Below are positions 50,934 to 60,107 of a stretch of 64,000 nt of DNA, piece by piece. The notes below the pieces were generated by a model. The model ran no database searches. It was not told the origin of the DNA and saw only the letters and a list, made by a program, of their open reading frames with translations. The number at the start of each line of letters is the position of its first letter. Position 1 is the stretch's first letter. The stretch is from Streptomyces sp. ICC1. GTDB taxonomy: Bacteria > Actinomycetota > Actinomycetes > Streptomycetales > Streptomycetaceae. The translations under genes and the position numbers were made by a program. The stretch is from the NCBI RefSeq assembly GCF_003287935.1, contig NZ_CP030287.1, forward strand, positions 6,036,569 through 6,100,568, read 5' to 3'.

Positions 50934-51983
50934 ATGCCGACCGATCCCCCCACTCCTCCCACGCCCTCCATTCCCCCCACGCCGCCGTCGGACGCACCCC
51001 TCTCGGACGCACCCCTCTCGGACGCGACCCTCGCGGCCACGACCCTCTCCGTCGTCGTGCCGATGTACAACGAGGAGGACGCCCTCCCGGCCCTGGTGGC
51101 CAGGCTGCGCCCGGCACTCGACGGCCTGGGCCTCGGGTACGAGGTCGTCGCCGTCGACGACGGCAGCCAGGACCGCACCCCGGAGCTGCTGGCCCGGTTC
51201 CGCACCGAGTGGCCCGAGTTGCGGATCCTGCGGCTGCGCGGCAACTCCGGCCACCAGGCCGCCCTCACCGCCGGCCTGCACGGCGCGGTGGGGTCCTACG
51301 TCGCCAGCATCGACGCGGACCTCCAGGACCCGCCGGAGAAGATCCCGGAGATGCTCGCCCTGGCCCGCGGGCAGGGCCTCGACATCGTCTACGGGGTCCG
51401 GGACGACCGGAGCACCGACACCGGGTTCAAGCGGCGCACGGCAGGCGCCTACTACTGGCTGGTGCGCCGCCTCGTCGGCAAGCAGGTGCCCGCGCAGGCG
51501 GGCGACTTCCGCGTGCTCAGCCGCGCGGCGGTCGAGGCCGTCAAGTCCATGCCCGACCAGCACCAGGTCTACCGCCTGCTGGTGCCGTGGCTCGGCTTCC
51601 CGAGCGGCCGGGTCTCCTACCGCCGGGAAGAGCGGGTCGCGGGCCAGACCAAGTACCCGCTGGGCAGGATGATCCGGCTCGGCGTCGACAGCATCGTCAA
51701 CTTCTCCGCCGCGCCGCTGCGCCTGGCCACCTGGCTCGGCGTGGCCAGCTTCTTCGGCTGCCTGGCGATGGCGGCCGCCACCCTGGTGGTCCACCTGCTG
51801 GGCAAGACCGTGCCCGGCTGGACCTCGCTGTTCATCGTGATGCTGTTCCTCGGCGGGGTGCAGCTGATCTGCGTCGGTCTGCTCGGTGAGTACATCGGCC
51901 GCATCTACACGGCCGTCCAGCGCCGGCCCACCTACTTCGTGGGGTACGACTCCGCGCGCGGGACGGACCGGGAAGGCGACTGA
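50934..51983 (+). CDS. family-2 glycosyltransferase with two C-terminal membrane helices (GtrB/DPM-like)
   Basis: 349 residues from ATG 50934 (CAGGGAAG upstream). A Pro/Thr/Ser/Asp-rich start of 35 residues precedes a GT-A domain: LSVVVPMYNEEDALPALVAR, VVAVDDGSQDRTPELLA, HQAALTAGLHGAVGSYVASI, then DADLQDPPEKIPEML (DxD) and GDFRVLSRAAVEAVKSMPDQ. Two helices near the end (LATWLGVASFFGCLAMAAAT, LFIVMLFLGGVQLICVGLL) and YIGRIYTAVQRRPTYFV match polyprenyl-phosphate sugar transferases such as GtrB. It would make a polyprenyl-phosphate-linked sugar for protein or wall glycosylation. Confidence 0.92.
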   Translation: MPTDPPTPPTPSIPPTPPSDAPLSDAPLSDATLAATTLSVVVPMYNEEDALPALVARLRPALDGLGLGYEVVAVDDGSQDRTPELLARFRTEWPELRILRLRGNSGHQAALTAGLHGAVGSYVASIDADLQDPPEKIPEMLALARGQGLDIVYGVRDDRSTDTGFKRRTAGAYYWLVRRLVGKQVPAQAGDFRVLSRAAVEAVKSMPDQHQVYRLLVPWLGFPSGRVSYRREERVAGQTKYPLGRMIRLGVDSIVNFSAAPLRLATWLGVASFFGCLAMAAATLVVHLLGKTVPGWTSLFIVMLFLGGVQLICVGLLGEYIGRIYTAVQRRPTYFVGYDSARGTDREGD

Positions 51984-52030
51984 AAGCGCAGGTCAGGGTG
52001 ATTGTCAGTGGGGGGTGTCACTCTGTGTGC

Positions 52031-52576
52031 ATGGATGAGACCGAGCAGTTGCTGAAGCAAGTCGCCGGACGCGCGCGCAGCTCCCACCAGGGGCGGTACG
52101 CGGCGGCCGGGAAGCCGACCGAGCCCCTTCCGGCGCCCCTCGACAGCGCGGGTCCGCGCCGGGCGGAGGCCCGGCTGGGCTTCGCCCTGCCCCCGCTCCT
52201 CGCCGCCCTCTACACCCGCGTCGCGGACGGCGGCTTCGGCCCGGAGTACGGCCTGCTGCCGCTGGAGCGCGCCGTCGCCGAGTACGCCTCGATGCGCGGG
52301 TCGGCATGGCGGTGGCCCGAGGGCGTGCTGCCGATAGCCGACTTCGGCTGCGCCATGCGGGCCTGCGTGGACTGCCGCTCCGAGACCGCCCAAGTCCTGC
52401 TGTTCGAACCGAACTCGGGCGATCCCGGTCTCGCCTGGTTCCTCGAATCGCCCGGCCTCGCCGACTGGCTGCGCGGCTGGCTCGACGGCACCGCCTGGTT
52501 CAGCGAGGAATCGGGGGCGGGGGAGGAGTGGGACCTGGAGCTGACCACCTGGGCCGACTTCGGATCCCGGGTGTGA
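52031..52576 (+). CDS. SMI1/KNR4-like protein
   Basis: 181 residues from ATG 52031; a GTG six bases earlier is an alternative since the ribosome site is weak. The fold is suggested by RRAEARLGFALPPLLAALYT, VADGGFGPEYGLLPLERAV and the end segment ESPGLADWLRGWLDG, the pattern of SMI1/KNR4 proteins (SUKH). Bacterial members often serve as immunity proteins to toxins, yet no toxin gene adjoins. Two cysteines in GCAMRACVDC might bind a metal. Unknown role; it follows the glycosyltransferase and is convergent with the SulP gene. Confidence 0.75.
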   Translation: MDETEQLLKQVAGRARSSHQGRYAAAGKPTEPLPAPLDSAGPRRAEARLGFALPPLLAALYTRVADGGFGPEYGLLPLERAVAEYASMRGSAWRWPEGVLPIADFGCAMRACVDCRSETAQVLLFEPNSGDPGLAWFLESPGLADWLRGWLDGTAWFSEESGAGEEWDLELTTWADFGSRV

Positions 52577-52820
52577 GCCGCCGGCGCGGGGTGTAGGCCA
52601 CCGCCCCCCGAGCCGGCAGCGAGGCCCGGCGGCCCCGCGACCGTCGACGCGGCGGGCGGCGCGCAGGCCGAATTCACCCAGCCGGACAGCCCGGCGGCTG
52701 TCACGGCCCGGTCCTTGACACCTGAAGAGAGAGGCCACGCGCAGACGTTCGCGATCGCGTAGCCGGCTGGCAAGATCCGTAGGGGACGGCCAAGTGCGGT
52801 GGACCTTTCCGGTCACAGCA
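52577..52820. other. intergenic region with a solo terminal repeat
   Basis: No gene is seen. The right part contains the solo MITE end at 52798-52824. To its left lies GC-rich DNA with no matching partner end, so no full element is present. Confidence 0.6.
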
Positions 52821-52824
52821 CTAG
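52798..52824 (-). repeat. solo 27-bp end of the MITE family
   Basis: The bases read, on the minus strand, CTAGTGCTGTGACCGGAAAG and then GTCCACC, identical over all 27 bases to the left end of the MITE at 20448. The TAG is the stop codon of the SulP gene. No second end lies nearby. Confidence 0.85.
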
Positions 52825-54248
52825 CTGACACCCTCCCGGCCGGGGAGTGGTGTGCGGGTCCGCTCCCAGCCGTCGAGCGCCGTCAGACAGGCGTGATCGA
52901 GGTGGCGCAGCCCGGTCAGGTCGAGCCGTACGGCGTTCCCGTGCGGCAGCGCGTCCAGCTCGTCGAGCAGTTTGGGCAGCCGCAGGAAGCTGGCGTTGCC
53001 CAGGATCCGCACGCGCAGCTCCTCGCCCTCCCACACCTGCTCGACGTGCACGTGGGAGGTCTCCCACGCCGCCTTGGCGATCGCGATCCCCAATCCGGCG
53101 AGCACGCCCTCGAAGAGGTTCGTGGCCACGATGGCGCAGGCCGTCGCCACCAGCACGACCGCCTCGCCCCGGTGCGTGCGCCACAGGGCGGCCACCGCGC
53201 GGGCCGGCAGCAGCTTCCAGCCGGCATGCAGCAGCACCCCGGCGAGAGCGGCGAGCGGGACCGCCTCCAGCAGCCCGGGGACGGCCACGGCGAACAGCAG
53301 CAGCCAGCCGCCGTGCAGGATCCGGGCGGCCCGGGTGCGGGCCCCGGCCTCGACGTTGGCGGCGCTGCGGACGATGACGGCGGTCATCGGCAGCGCGCCG
53401 AGCAGCCCGCACAGGGTGTTCCCGACGCCCTGCGCGACCAGTTCGCGGTCGTAGTCGGTCGGCGCCCCGTCGTGCATCCGGTCCACGGCGGCCGCGCTGA
53501 ACAGAGTCTCGGCGGAGGCGATCAGCGCGAGCGCGATCACGGTTCCGAGGGCCCCGACGGAGGCCAGCACGCCGAAGTCCTCCCAGCCGGGCGGAGTCAC
53601 GGCCTCCAGGACGCCCGTCACGCTGACCCGCTCCACGGGCAGCCGCAGCACCATCGCGGCGGCGGTCGCCGCCGCCACCCCGACGAGCGCCCCCGGCACC
53701 AGCCGCAGCCGGTCCGGCATCCGCCGCCAGAGCACCAGGACCGCGACGGTCCCCGCCCCGAGCGCCACGGCCGTCCAGTCGGCCCGCGCGGCGAGCCCCA
53801 CGACCCCGGCCAGTTTCTCCAGGGTCCCCGCGGGGGCCCGGACATCGGCCAGTGCGTACAACTGGCCCGCGATCAGCACCAGTCCGATTCCGGCGAGCAT
53901 CCCGTGGACGACGGCGACGGAGATCGCCCGGAACCACCGCCCGAGCCGCAGCGCGCCCATGCACAGCTGCACCAGGCCCGCCACGAGGACGAGTACGCCG
54001 AGTGCGGGGAGACCGTACGTCCGCACGGCCTCGTAGACGAGCACGGTGAGCCCGGCGGCCGGCCCGCTCACCTGGAGCGAACTGCCCGGGAACCAGCCGG
54101 TGACCAGTCCGCCCACCACCCCGGTGACGATCCCCAGCTCGGCCGGCACCCCGGAGGCGACGGCCACCCCGACGCAGAGCGGCAGCGCCACCAGGGCGAC
54201 GACCACCGACGCCCCGAAGTCCTCGCGAAACGTACCGGCCCCAGGCAT
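52821..54248 (-). CDS. SulP-family anion transporter with STAS domain
   Basis: 475 residues. Transport domain with about eleven helices: FREDFGASVVVALVALPLCV, SGPAAGLTVLVYEAVRTYGL, FGVLASVGALGTVIALALIA and SAETLFSAAAVDRMHDG, with RELVAQGVGNTLCGLLGALP and MTAVIVRSAANVEAGARTR forming the SulP signature. The C-terminal STAS domain starts near residue 390 (LRVRILGNASFLRLPKLLDE). The gene would carry sulfate, bicarbonate or another anion. No adjacent carbonic anhydrase gene is seen. Start ATG 54248 follows a GGGGGAA; the stop codon lies inside a MITE-family repeat. Confidence 0.9.
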   Translation of the reverse strand: MPGAGTFREDFGASVVVALVALPLCVGVAVASGVPAELGIVTGVVGGLVTGWFPGSSLQVSGPAAGLTVLVYEAVRTYGLPALGVLVLVAGLVQLCMGALRLGRWFRAISVAVVHGMLAGIGLVLIAGQLYALADVRAPAGTLEKLAGVVGLAARADWTAVALGAGTVAVLVLWRRMPDRLRLVPGALVGVAAATAAAMVLRLPVERVSVTGVLEAVTPPGWEDFGVLASVGALGTVIALALIASAETLFSAAAVDRMHDGAPTDYDRELVAQGVGNTLCGLLGALPMTAVIVRSAANVEAGARTRAARILHGGWLLLFAVAVPGLLEAVPLAALAGVLLHAGWKLLPARAVAALWRTHRGEAVVLVATACAIVATNLFEGVLAGLGIAIAKAAWETSHVHVEQVWEGEELRVRILGNASFLRLPKLLDELDALPHGNAVRLDLTGLRHLDHACLTALDGWERTRTPLPGREGVS

Positions 54249-54545
54249 GCGGGAACCCCCCTGTCACTGCGGTCATGGACACCCCTCAGCGTGGTGGGCG
54301 CACTCCCGCCGCCCAAGTGCCCACGGGAGGCGCCACAGGCGCGTACGCCCCTCACGCCCGGCACACGCGACCCGGGCGCCGGGTGCCGGGGGCCCGCCCC
54401 GGCGGCAGCCGAAGCGGCGGCCGAAGCGGCGGCCGGGGCCGTTCGGGGAGCCCGGCGGGGACGCTCCTCGGGCGGGCAGTAGGCTCCGCCTGCTCGCATA
54501 GCTCTCGCCCGTGGGAAACACCCCGGGCGTCATGAAAGAGGCACC

Positions 54546-55307
54546 ATGGCGACAGCCCCCGCCCCCCTCGTCCAGGAGCCGATACCGGACTCCGTCGCGT
54601 CCCTCGCGGCGGCCCAGGGGCTCGGACTCCATCGGGAGACCTTCCTGCCCCAGCGGCTGCCCGCTTGGCGCGTGGCAGGGCTGTTCCTGTTCGCGATCTT
54701 CGGCCTGGCGTGCTTCGTCCTGCCCGGCCTGATGTTCGTCTGGCTCCTCGCACAGAGCCCCAACCTGTCCCGCAAGCAGGCGGCCAAGCGCATCCACCTG
54801 TTCGAGGACGGGCTGATCGTCGCCGACGGCACCGGTCCGGTCAGCGGCTTCCGCTGGGACTCGATGACGGTGCTCCAGCAGATCACCAGGCGCTACGCCA
54901 ACGGCGTCTACGTCGGGACCAGCTACGTGTACACGCTGTTCCGGCAGGACGGTTCCCCGGTCAAGCTGACCAACTTCTATGCCGACCCCGACCGTTGGGG
55001 CACGGCCATCCAGAACGAGATCACCCGGGCCCAGCTGCCCGGCGCGATCACCGCGCTGGAACAGGGCGCCACCCTGCACTTCGGCGACATCTCCCTGACG
55101 CGGGACGGGATCGCCACCGCCAAGCGCGGCGGCCTGCACTGGGGCGAGATCCAGAAGATCGAGATCAAGGACGGGGCGGTCTTCGTGGCGAAGGCGGGCA
55201 AGCTGCTGTCGTGGTCGAACACCCCGGTCGCGAAGATCCCCAACTTCTTCCTGTTCCTCGCCGCCGTCGACCGCCTCGGCAGCGGCCGCCAGCACGCGGG
55301 CGACTGA
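54546..55307 (+). CDS. DUF6585-like membrane protein
   Basis: 253 residues from ATG 54546 (AAGAGGCACC upstream). One membrane helix pair is near the N-terminus (AGLFLFAIFGLACFVLPGLM and FVWLLA). The larger C-terminal part is soluble and follows the DUF6585 pattern: RIHLFEDGLIVADGTG, then FRWDSMTVLQQITRRYANG and VYTLFRQDGSPVKLTN, with a second similar half DISLTRDGIATAKRGGLHW. These domains look like PH-like barrels. Function is unknown. It is transcribed toward the YajQ gene, with a terminator hairpin between. Confidence 0.8.
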   Translation: MATAPAPLVQEPIPDSVASLAAAQGLGLHRETFLPQRLPAWRVAGLFLFAIFGLACFVLPGLMFVWLLAQSPNLSRKQAAKRIHLFEDGLIVADGTGPVSGFRWDSMTVLQQITRRYANGVYVGTSYVYTLFRQDGSPVKLTNFYADPDRWGTAIQNEITRAQLPGAITALEQGATLHFGDISLTRDGIATAKRGGLHWGEIQKIEIKDGAVFVAKAGKLLSWSNTPVAKIPNFFLFLAAVDRLGSGRQHAGD

Positions 55308-55332
55308 CCGGACCGGCGCGGCGGAACGAGAA

Positions 55333-55371
55333 GGGGGCACCCGCCGAGGTGCTCCCCGGCGACGTGCCCCC
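55333..55371. terminator. hairpin between the DUF6585 and YajQ genes
   Basis: GGGGGCAC (55333-55340) pairs with GTGCCCCC (55364-55371); the 23-base interval can form a smaller inner stem. It lies 26 bases after the DUF6585-like stop and faces the convergent YajQ gene. Confidence 0.55.
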
Positions 55372-55407
55372 GTCGTCCCCCGCGCACGCGCGGGCCGCTG
55401 ATCCGGA

Positions 55408-55896
55408 TCAGCGGTAGTTCACGAACTGGATCGCGAAGTCCAGGTCCTTGCCCTTGAGGAGGGCCTGGACTTCCTGGAGGTCGTCACGGCTCTTGGAGCT
55501 GACGCGCAGTTCCTCGCCCTGGACCTGGGCCTTGACGGCCTTGGGGCCCTCGTCACGGATGATCTTCGCGACCTTCTTGGCGTTCTCCTGGGAGATGCCT
55601 TCCTCGATCGTGGCGAAGATCTTGTACTCCTTGCCGGACAGCTGGGGCTCACCGGCGTCGAGCGCCTTGAGGGAGATCCCGCGCTTGACCAGCTTGGTCT
55701 CGAAGACGTCCAGGACGGCCTTGACGCGCTCCTCGGAGTTCGCCTCCATCAGGATCTTCTCGCCGGACCAGGCGATCGTGGCGCCCGTGCCCTTGAAGTC
55801 GTAGCGCTGCGAGAGCTCCTTGGCGGACTGGTTGAGGGCGTTGTCGACCTCCTGCCGCTCGACCTTCGAGACGATGTCGAAACTGGAGTCGGCCAT
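55408..55896 (-). CDS. YajQ-family nucleotide-binding protein
   Basis: 162 residues from ATG 55896, exact family length. YajQ has two RNP-like beta-alpha-beta domains and binds nucleotides; some members bind cyclic di-GMP. Key segments: [76 protein letters not shown] and [16 protein letters not shown]. All are conserved. In S. coelicolor it lies near a tRNA-Tyr gene (SCO4614 region), as it does here. Transcribed singly. Confidence 0.95.
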   Translation of the reverse strand: MADSSFDIVSKVERQEVDNALNQSAKELSQRYDFKGTGATIAWSGEKILMEANSEERVKAVLDVFETKLVKRGISLKALDAGEPQLSGKEYKIFATIEEGISQENAKKVAKIIRDEGPKAVKAQVQGEELRVSSKSRDDLQEVQALLKGKDLDFAIQFVNYR

Positions 55897-56095
55897 GTGC
55901 TGTGGCTCCTTGAAGTCGGTGGTGAATCGCCCCGGAGGGCGCGGCCGGACATGCCCGGACCGCTCCGCAAAGCCTAGCCACCGCGCCCGCGTGCGGCGCT
56001 GATCAATCCGGTGGCGAAGCACCCCCGGCCATCGGGTATTGTTTACGTCGTTGCCACGGAGCGCCGCCGCAAGGCGGAAAGACGGCAACGATCTT

Positions 56096-56177
<82 letters not shown>

Positions 56178-56187
56178 CGCGAGTGAG

Positions 56188-56225
56188 ACCCCCGTTCATT
56201 GCGGAAACGCAGTGAACGGGGGTTT
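56188..56225. terminator. terminator after tRNA-Tyr
   Basis: ACCCCCGTTCATTGC and GCAGTGAACGGGGGT form a 15-base stem with one mismatch, a GGAAAC loop and a TTTT run after it. This is a classical rho-independent terminator just past the tRNA. Confidence 0.9.
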
Positions 56226-56340
56226 TCTCGTATGTCGAAAAACCCGTGGGCACCGGCGGGGGCCGCGGGCCATGCTGTCCGCATGACCAGCACCAGCACC
56301 AGCACCAGCATCACCACCGGCATCAGCGGCCGAAAGGGCC

Positions 56341-56766
56341 ATGGCGCGTAAGGCCCCCTCGCAGGTCAGGTCCGACCTGCCACGCCGGCCGTCCCCCAGG
56401 GACAGCCGGGCCGTCGTGCCGGGGGTCTCCTCCCGGACCCTCGCCGAGATCGCCCGCATCGAGCGCCACCGGTACGAACCCGGCGCGGCCCACGGGGCGC
56501 TGTCGGCTTGGCGCGCCCTGGTGTACCGGCGCGGACCGTGGGTGATCTACCCGAACTGGAACCGCGACTGCCCTTGCTGCGAACCCGCCTGGGGCAACGA
56601 CCGGGAGGCCCTGGAGGTCTTCTGCCACCTGCTGAGCCGTCGGGCCGCGCGGGAACTGCGGGCCGTGCTCGGGCCGCTCGACGCGCGGTTCATGGCCCGC
56701 ACGCTCAACGACCCGTACGCCCCGCCGGCGGACCCGTGGTGGAGCCGGCGGCTCGAACGGGCGTGA
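56341..56766 (+). CDS. conserved hypothetical protein
   Basis: 141 residues from ATG 56341 with GAAAGGG upstream. The N-terminal 30 residues are basic; the core has LAEIARIERHRYEPG, WRALVYRRGPWVIYPNWNRD and CPCCEPAWGNDREALEVFCH, with a CxC-type cysteine cluster, then LGPLDARFMARTLNDPYAPP, WW and the basic end SRRLERA. A metal-binding CPCC motif is suggestive. No family is recognised, though proteins with this WVIYPNWNRD block seem common in Streptomyces. No signal peptide. Confidence 0.75.
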   Translation: MARKAPSQVRSDLPRRPSPRDSRAVVPGVSSRTLAEIARIERHRYEPGAAHGALSAWRALVYRRGPWVIYPNWNRDCPCCEPAWGNDREALEVFCHLLSRRAARELRAVLGPLDARFMARTLNDPYAPPADPWWSRRLERA

Positions 56767-56827
56767 CGGCGTGACGCCATCGGGGGGTTCCCGCGTGCCG
56801 ATGGGGGCTTCCCGTCGTTCACCCGGC

Positions 56828-57265
56828 GTGAAATTGACTTCTGACACGCGCGGAAAGGTCGGCGGCGGGGTGCTCCTCGCCCTGCTCGGGGCCGGGATCC
56901 CGGCCTTGGTCGGGGCGGCGCTGCACACCCATGTGGGGGAGCCCCACCAGGAGACCCGGCTCTACTTCGGCACCGAACGGCCCGGCGGCCGGCCGCCCGT
57001 CGCCGAGCGGGAGTTCGAGGCCTTCGTCGACCGGGAGATCACCCCGGCCTTCCCCGAGGGCCTGACCGTCCAGGACGGGCACGGCCAGTGGCAGCGCGAC
57101 GGGAAGGTCATCCGCGAGACCTCGTACGAGGTGGTGCTGCTGTACCCGGAGAAGGAGGCCGACGAGCGCGGAGCGCGCATCGAGCGGATCCGCGCGGCGT
57201 ACGAGGCGCGGTTCCAGCAGGACTCGGTCGGGCGCTCCGACGACCAGGTGACCGCCGAATTCTGA
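56828..57265 (+). CDS. DUF3574-like membrane-anchored protein
   Basis: 145 residues from GTG 56828; in-frame starts at 56771 and 56801 are alternatives because no start has a convincing ribosome site. One N-terminal membrane helix (VGGGVLLALLGAGIPALVGA) may be a signal anchor. The exposed part has ETRLYFGTERPGG, VAEREFEAFVDREITPAFPE and GLTVQDGHGQWQRDGK, then RETSYEVVLLYPEKEADERG, the order seen in DUF3574. Function is unknown. It follows the hypothetical gene by 61 bases. Confidence 0.75.
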   Translation: MKLTSDTRGKVGGGVLLALLGAGIPALVGAALHTHVGEPHQETRLYFGTERPGGRPPVAEREFEAFVDREITPAFPEGLTVQDGHGQWQRDGKVIRETSYEVVLLYPEKEADERGARIERIRAAYEARFQQDSVGRSDDQVTAEF

Positions 57266-57343
57266 CCGGAGGGCCGGAGAGCCGGACGGCCGGACGGCCG
57301 GACGGGCCGTGGGGGCGGCGACCGTCCGCCGGGTGGCGGGCGG

Positions 57344-58000
57344 TCAGTTGCCCGCCACGTCCTTGACCGCCACCGGGACCGGAGTCGAGCCGGAGATCAG
57401 CTCCAGGGTGAGGCCGGCCGTCGCGGGCGTCTCGAGCAGCTCGGCGAGCACCGCCGCCACGTCGTCGCGCGGGACCGGCCCGCGGCCCGTCCGTGCCTCC
57501 AGCCGGACCAGGCCCGTACCCGCGTCGTCGAGCAGCGCTCCCGGGCGCAGGACCGTCCACTCCAGGCCCAGGCGGGTGCGGACGTGCTCGTCGGCCTCGC
57601 CCTTGGCGCGGAGGTAGGCGTCGAAGACCTCGTCGCCCTCGTGGCGGGCGTCCGCACCCATCGAGGAGACCATCAGGAAGCGGCGCACCCGGGCCCGTTC
57701 GGCCGCGTCCGCGAACAGCACCGCCGCGCCCCGGTCCACCGTGTCCTTGCGGCCCACACCGCTGCCGGGACCCGCGCCCGCCGCGAACACGGCGGCGTCC
57801 GCGCCCTGCAGGATGCCCGCCACGTGCTCGACCGACGCCGACTCCAGATCGCACAGCACCGGTTCGGCGCCCGCCTCCCTGAGGTCGTCGCCCTGTGCCG
57901 GATCGCGGATGATGCCCGCGACCTCGTACCCGCGCGCGGCGAGCAGGCGCTCCAGCCGCAGCGCGATCTGACCGTGTCCACCCGCGATGACGATGCGCAT
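57344..58000 (-). CDS. NAD(P)H-binding SDR-like oxidoreductase
   Basis: 218 residues from ATG 58000. Atypical short-chain dehydrogenase of the NmrA/YwnB type: MRIVIAGGHGQIALRLERLL (Rossmann Gly turn), EPVLCDLESASVEHVAGILQ, RRFLMVSSMGADARHEGD, then FDAYLRAKGEADEHVR with the Tyr-Lys pair, LEWTVLRPGALLDDAGTG. Such proteins reduce quinones or flavins or only sense NAD(P)H. It lies 54 bases downstream of the amidohydrolase gene in the same direction. Confidence 0.9.
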   Translation of the reverse strand: MRIVIAGGHGQIALRLERLLAARGYEVAGIIRDPAQGDDLREAGAEPVLCDLESASVEHVAGILQGADAAVFAAGAGPGSGVGRKDTVDRGAAVLFADAAERARVRRFLMVSSMGADARHEGDEVFDAYLRAKGEADEHVRTRLGLEWTVLRPGALLDDAGTGLVRLEARTGRGPVPRDDVAAVLAELLETPATAGLTLELISGSTPVPVAVKDVAGN

Positions 58001-58054
58001 GCCCCGACCGTACGACGAGCCGGGCGCCCGCGCCCGGGAAAGCACGGTGAAGGT

Positions 58055-59539
58055 TCAGGGGCCGGGCTCCGTACGGCCCTGCCGGGGCAGGTCCAGGGCC
58101 ACGGCGACGGCGGAGTCGCAGTACTCCCGTACGGCACTCGTCCGGGCTACCACCCGCCCGCGGTGGATCACGATCCGGCTGTACGCGAGGGACAGCACGC
58201 TCGCGATCCGGTCCCCGCGCACGGCGAGCAGCTCCGCCGGAAAGCCGGCCTCCACCCGCACCTCCGGCAGCCCCGTCGCCTCGCGGGCGGCGGCGCTGAC
58301 CGAGTGGTAGGCCTCGGCGGCGCGGAGCCCGCCCTGGGAGGCCAGGAGGTACGCGGCTTCGAGCGGGTCGCCGCGCCCGACCGGATTGCCCGCGTCCCGC
58401 AGGGCCCCGCTGCCGGCCGCGACCCGGACCCCGGCGGCGCGCAGCAGCCGTACGGGGGCGGTGCGCAGACCCCGGCGCTCCAGGGCCGCGCAGTCGCCCT
58501 GGGGGAGGCAGGTGACCCGTACGCCGGCGGCCGCGAGCTGGTCGGCGGCCCGGGTGGCCACGTCCAGCGGGAGCCGGGACAGGCCGCCGCAGGGGCCGAT
58601 GGAGACCCCCGGGCGCAGCCCGCCGGCCATGGCCGCGAGCCGGGACAGGCGGGCGGGGTCGTCCCCGTCGGTGTGCAGGTCGACGGGGCAGCCGTGCTCG
58701 GAGGCGAGCTCCAGCACGGCTTCGAGGAAGCCCGTCGGGTCGGGGTCGAGGTCGGGGCAGCCGCCGATGACGGAGGCGCCCATCTTCACGGCGTCCCGCA
58801 GCATGGCGAGCCCGTCCGCGCCGGCCACCCCGGTCAGCAGCCGGGGCACGGCGACGGCGGTGAGGTCGGTCAGCCCGCGCAGCGAGCGGCGGGCCTGGAG
58901 CACGGCCTCCAGGGGGCCGAGGCCGTGCACGTCGCCGATGCGGACGTGGGACCGCACGGCCGTGGCCCCGTGCCCGAGCTGGAGCAGCGCGGCCTCGGTG
59001 GACCGGCGCTGCACCTCCTCGGGGGCGTAGGAGACGGGCCCCTCGCTGTCGGCGGTCAGTGCGGTCTCCCCGTGGGAGTGGGGCTCGGCGGGCGCGGGGA
59101 GCAGCAGCCAGCCGCCGAGGTCCACCCGGGCGCCCGCGGCGGCGGGGAGGCTCCCGGCCTCGCCGACGGCCTGGATCCGGCCGCCGCCGAGGCGGACGTC
59201 GACGGTGCGGCCGTCGGTGAGGCGGGCGCCGGTGAGGAGCAGGGTGGCGGACTCGGCCGCGGCCGGCCCGGGGCTCCCGGGGGCGGAGCCGGGGCTGCCC
59301 CCGTGGCCGCCCCCGTGGCCGCGGTCAGGGCGGAGCTCAGGGCCGCGGTCAGGGCTGCGCTCAGGGTCGTGGGCGGGACCCTGGGCGGGACCCTGGGCGG
59401 GGCCGTCTGAGGAGCCGTGGGCGGGGCCGCCGTGCGCCTGGTCACGCGAAGGGCCGCGGGCGGGGCCCTTCGCGTGCCCGCCGCCGGCCGGGCGGTTGCG
59501 CGGGGAGGGGGACGGCTGCTGCGGCTGGCTGTCGGACAT
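58055..59539 (-). CDS. amidohydrolase-family protein, cytosine-deaminase-like, with altered metal site
   Basis: 494 residues from ATG 59539 with CAGGAGCG upstream. The first 115 residues are a low-complexity Gly/Pro/Asp/His tail. Then comes the amidohydrolase small domain (LLLTGARLTDGRTVDVRLGG) and barrel: APAEPHSHGETALTADSE (HxH), RSHVRIGDVHG, PVDLHTDGDDPARLS and SIGPCGGLSRLPLDVA. Cytosine-deaminase-type enzymes need a His in the SHC-like position and an Asp after the Gly-Ser turn; here they read GPCGG and GSGALRD, so two metal/catalytic residues are missing. It may be catalytically dead. Confidence 0.8.
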   Translation of the reverse strand: MSDSQPQQPSPSPRNRPAGGGHAKGPARGPSRDQAHGGPAHGSSDGPAQGPAQGPAHDPERSPDRGPELRPDRGHGGGHGGSPGSAPGSPGPAAAESATLLLTGARLTDGRTVDVRLGGGRIQAVGEAGSLPAAAGARVDLGGWLLLPAPAEPHSHGETALTADSEGPVSYAPEEVQRRSTEAALLQLGHGATAVRSHVRIGDVHGLGPLEAVLQARRSLRGLTDLTAVAVPRLLTGVAGADGLAMLRDAVKMGASVIGGCPDLDPDPTGFLEAVLELASEHGCPVDLHTDGDDPARLSRLAAMAGGLRPGVSIGPCGGLSRLPLDVATRAADQLAAAGVRVTCLPQGDCAALERRGLRTAPVRLLRAAGVRVAAGSGALRDAGNPVGRGDPLEAAYLLASQGGLRAAEAYHSVSAAAREATGLPEVRVEAGFPAELLAVRGDRIASVLSLAYSRIVIHRGRVVARTSAVREYCDSAVAVALDLPRQGRTEPGP

Positions 59540-59825
59540 CGCGCTCCTGCGGTGGCTCGGGCGGTTCCTGGGCCCGTGGCCGCGGCCCAAGATCACGCAG
59601 CGTGCTCAGAGCCTAGGGGGCAGGGGTGCCCGCTTCGCGGAAGAGGCCAATAGTCGTACCGGTGCGTCTGGACGACCGGGATGTGACCCCTGACACATTT
59701 CGGGGTGAAAGGCGTCCTGAGGGGTGTTCGGAGATCATCGGGAAAGGCGGCGGCGCCGCTCCGAGGCCAGGCCCCGCAAAGGATTTGGGCGATCGGCGGG
59801 CGACCGTGTAATGTCTTCCTCGCTC

Positions 59826-59898
59826 GCCCCAATAGCTCAGTCGGTAGAGCGTCTCCATGGTAAGGAGAAGGTCTGCGGTTCGATTCCGCATTGGGGCT
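59826..59898 (+). tRNA. tRNA-Thr (GGT)
   Basis: 73 bases. Acceptor GCCCCAA/TTGGGGC with discriminator T; CCA not encoded. Anticodon stem TCTCC/GGAGA holds ATGGTAA with anticodon GGT (59859-59861). T loop TTCGATT. It is followed after 48 bases by tRNA-Met, as in other Streptomyces before rpmG. Confidence 0.97.
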
Positions 59899-59946
59899 CT
59901 GGTGAGAGAGGTTCCCCACCCTCGGGTGGGGAGCGGATCTCATCAA

Positions 59947-60019
59947 AGCGGCGTAGCTCAGTCGGTAGAGCAAGCGGCTCATAATCGCTGTGTCACCGGT
60001 TCAAGTCCGGTCGCCGCTA
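59947..60019 (+). tRNA. tRNA-Met (CAT), elongator
   Basis: 73 bases. Acceptor AGCGGCG/CGCCGCT with discriminator A. Anticodon CAT lies in loop CTCATAA. The acceptor end is fully paired and the anticodon stem lacks the three G-C pairs of an initiator, so it is the elongator. T arm CCGGT-TCAAGT-CCGG is intact. Confidence 0.95.
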
Positions 60020-60107
60020 CACACAGTAGCCGATTGCGGGGTCGGTCTCCCGGTCGGCTACTCTTGTATGCGTTCATCCGTCCCAATTTCCGTCAAGGAG
60101 CACTCAC

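Noticed and set aside
59947..60019. Initiator tRNA-fMet
   Set aside because: The first acceptor base is paired and the anticodon stem lacks the three consecutive G-C pairs of initiators.
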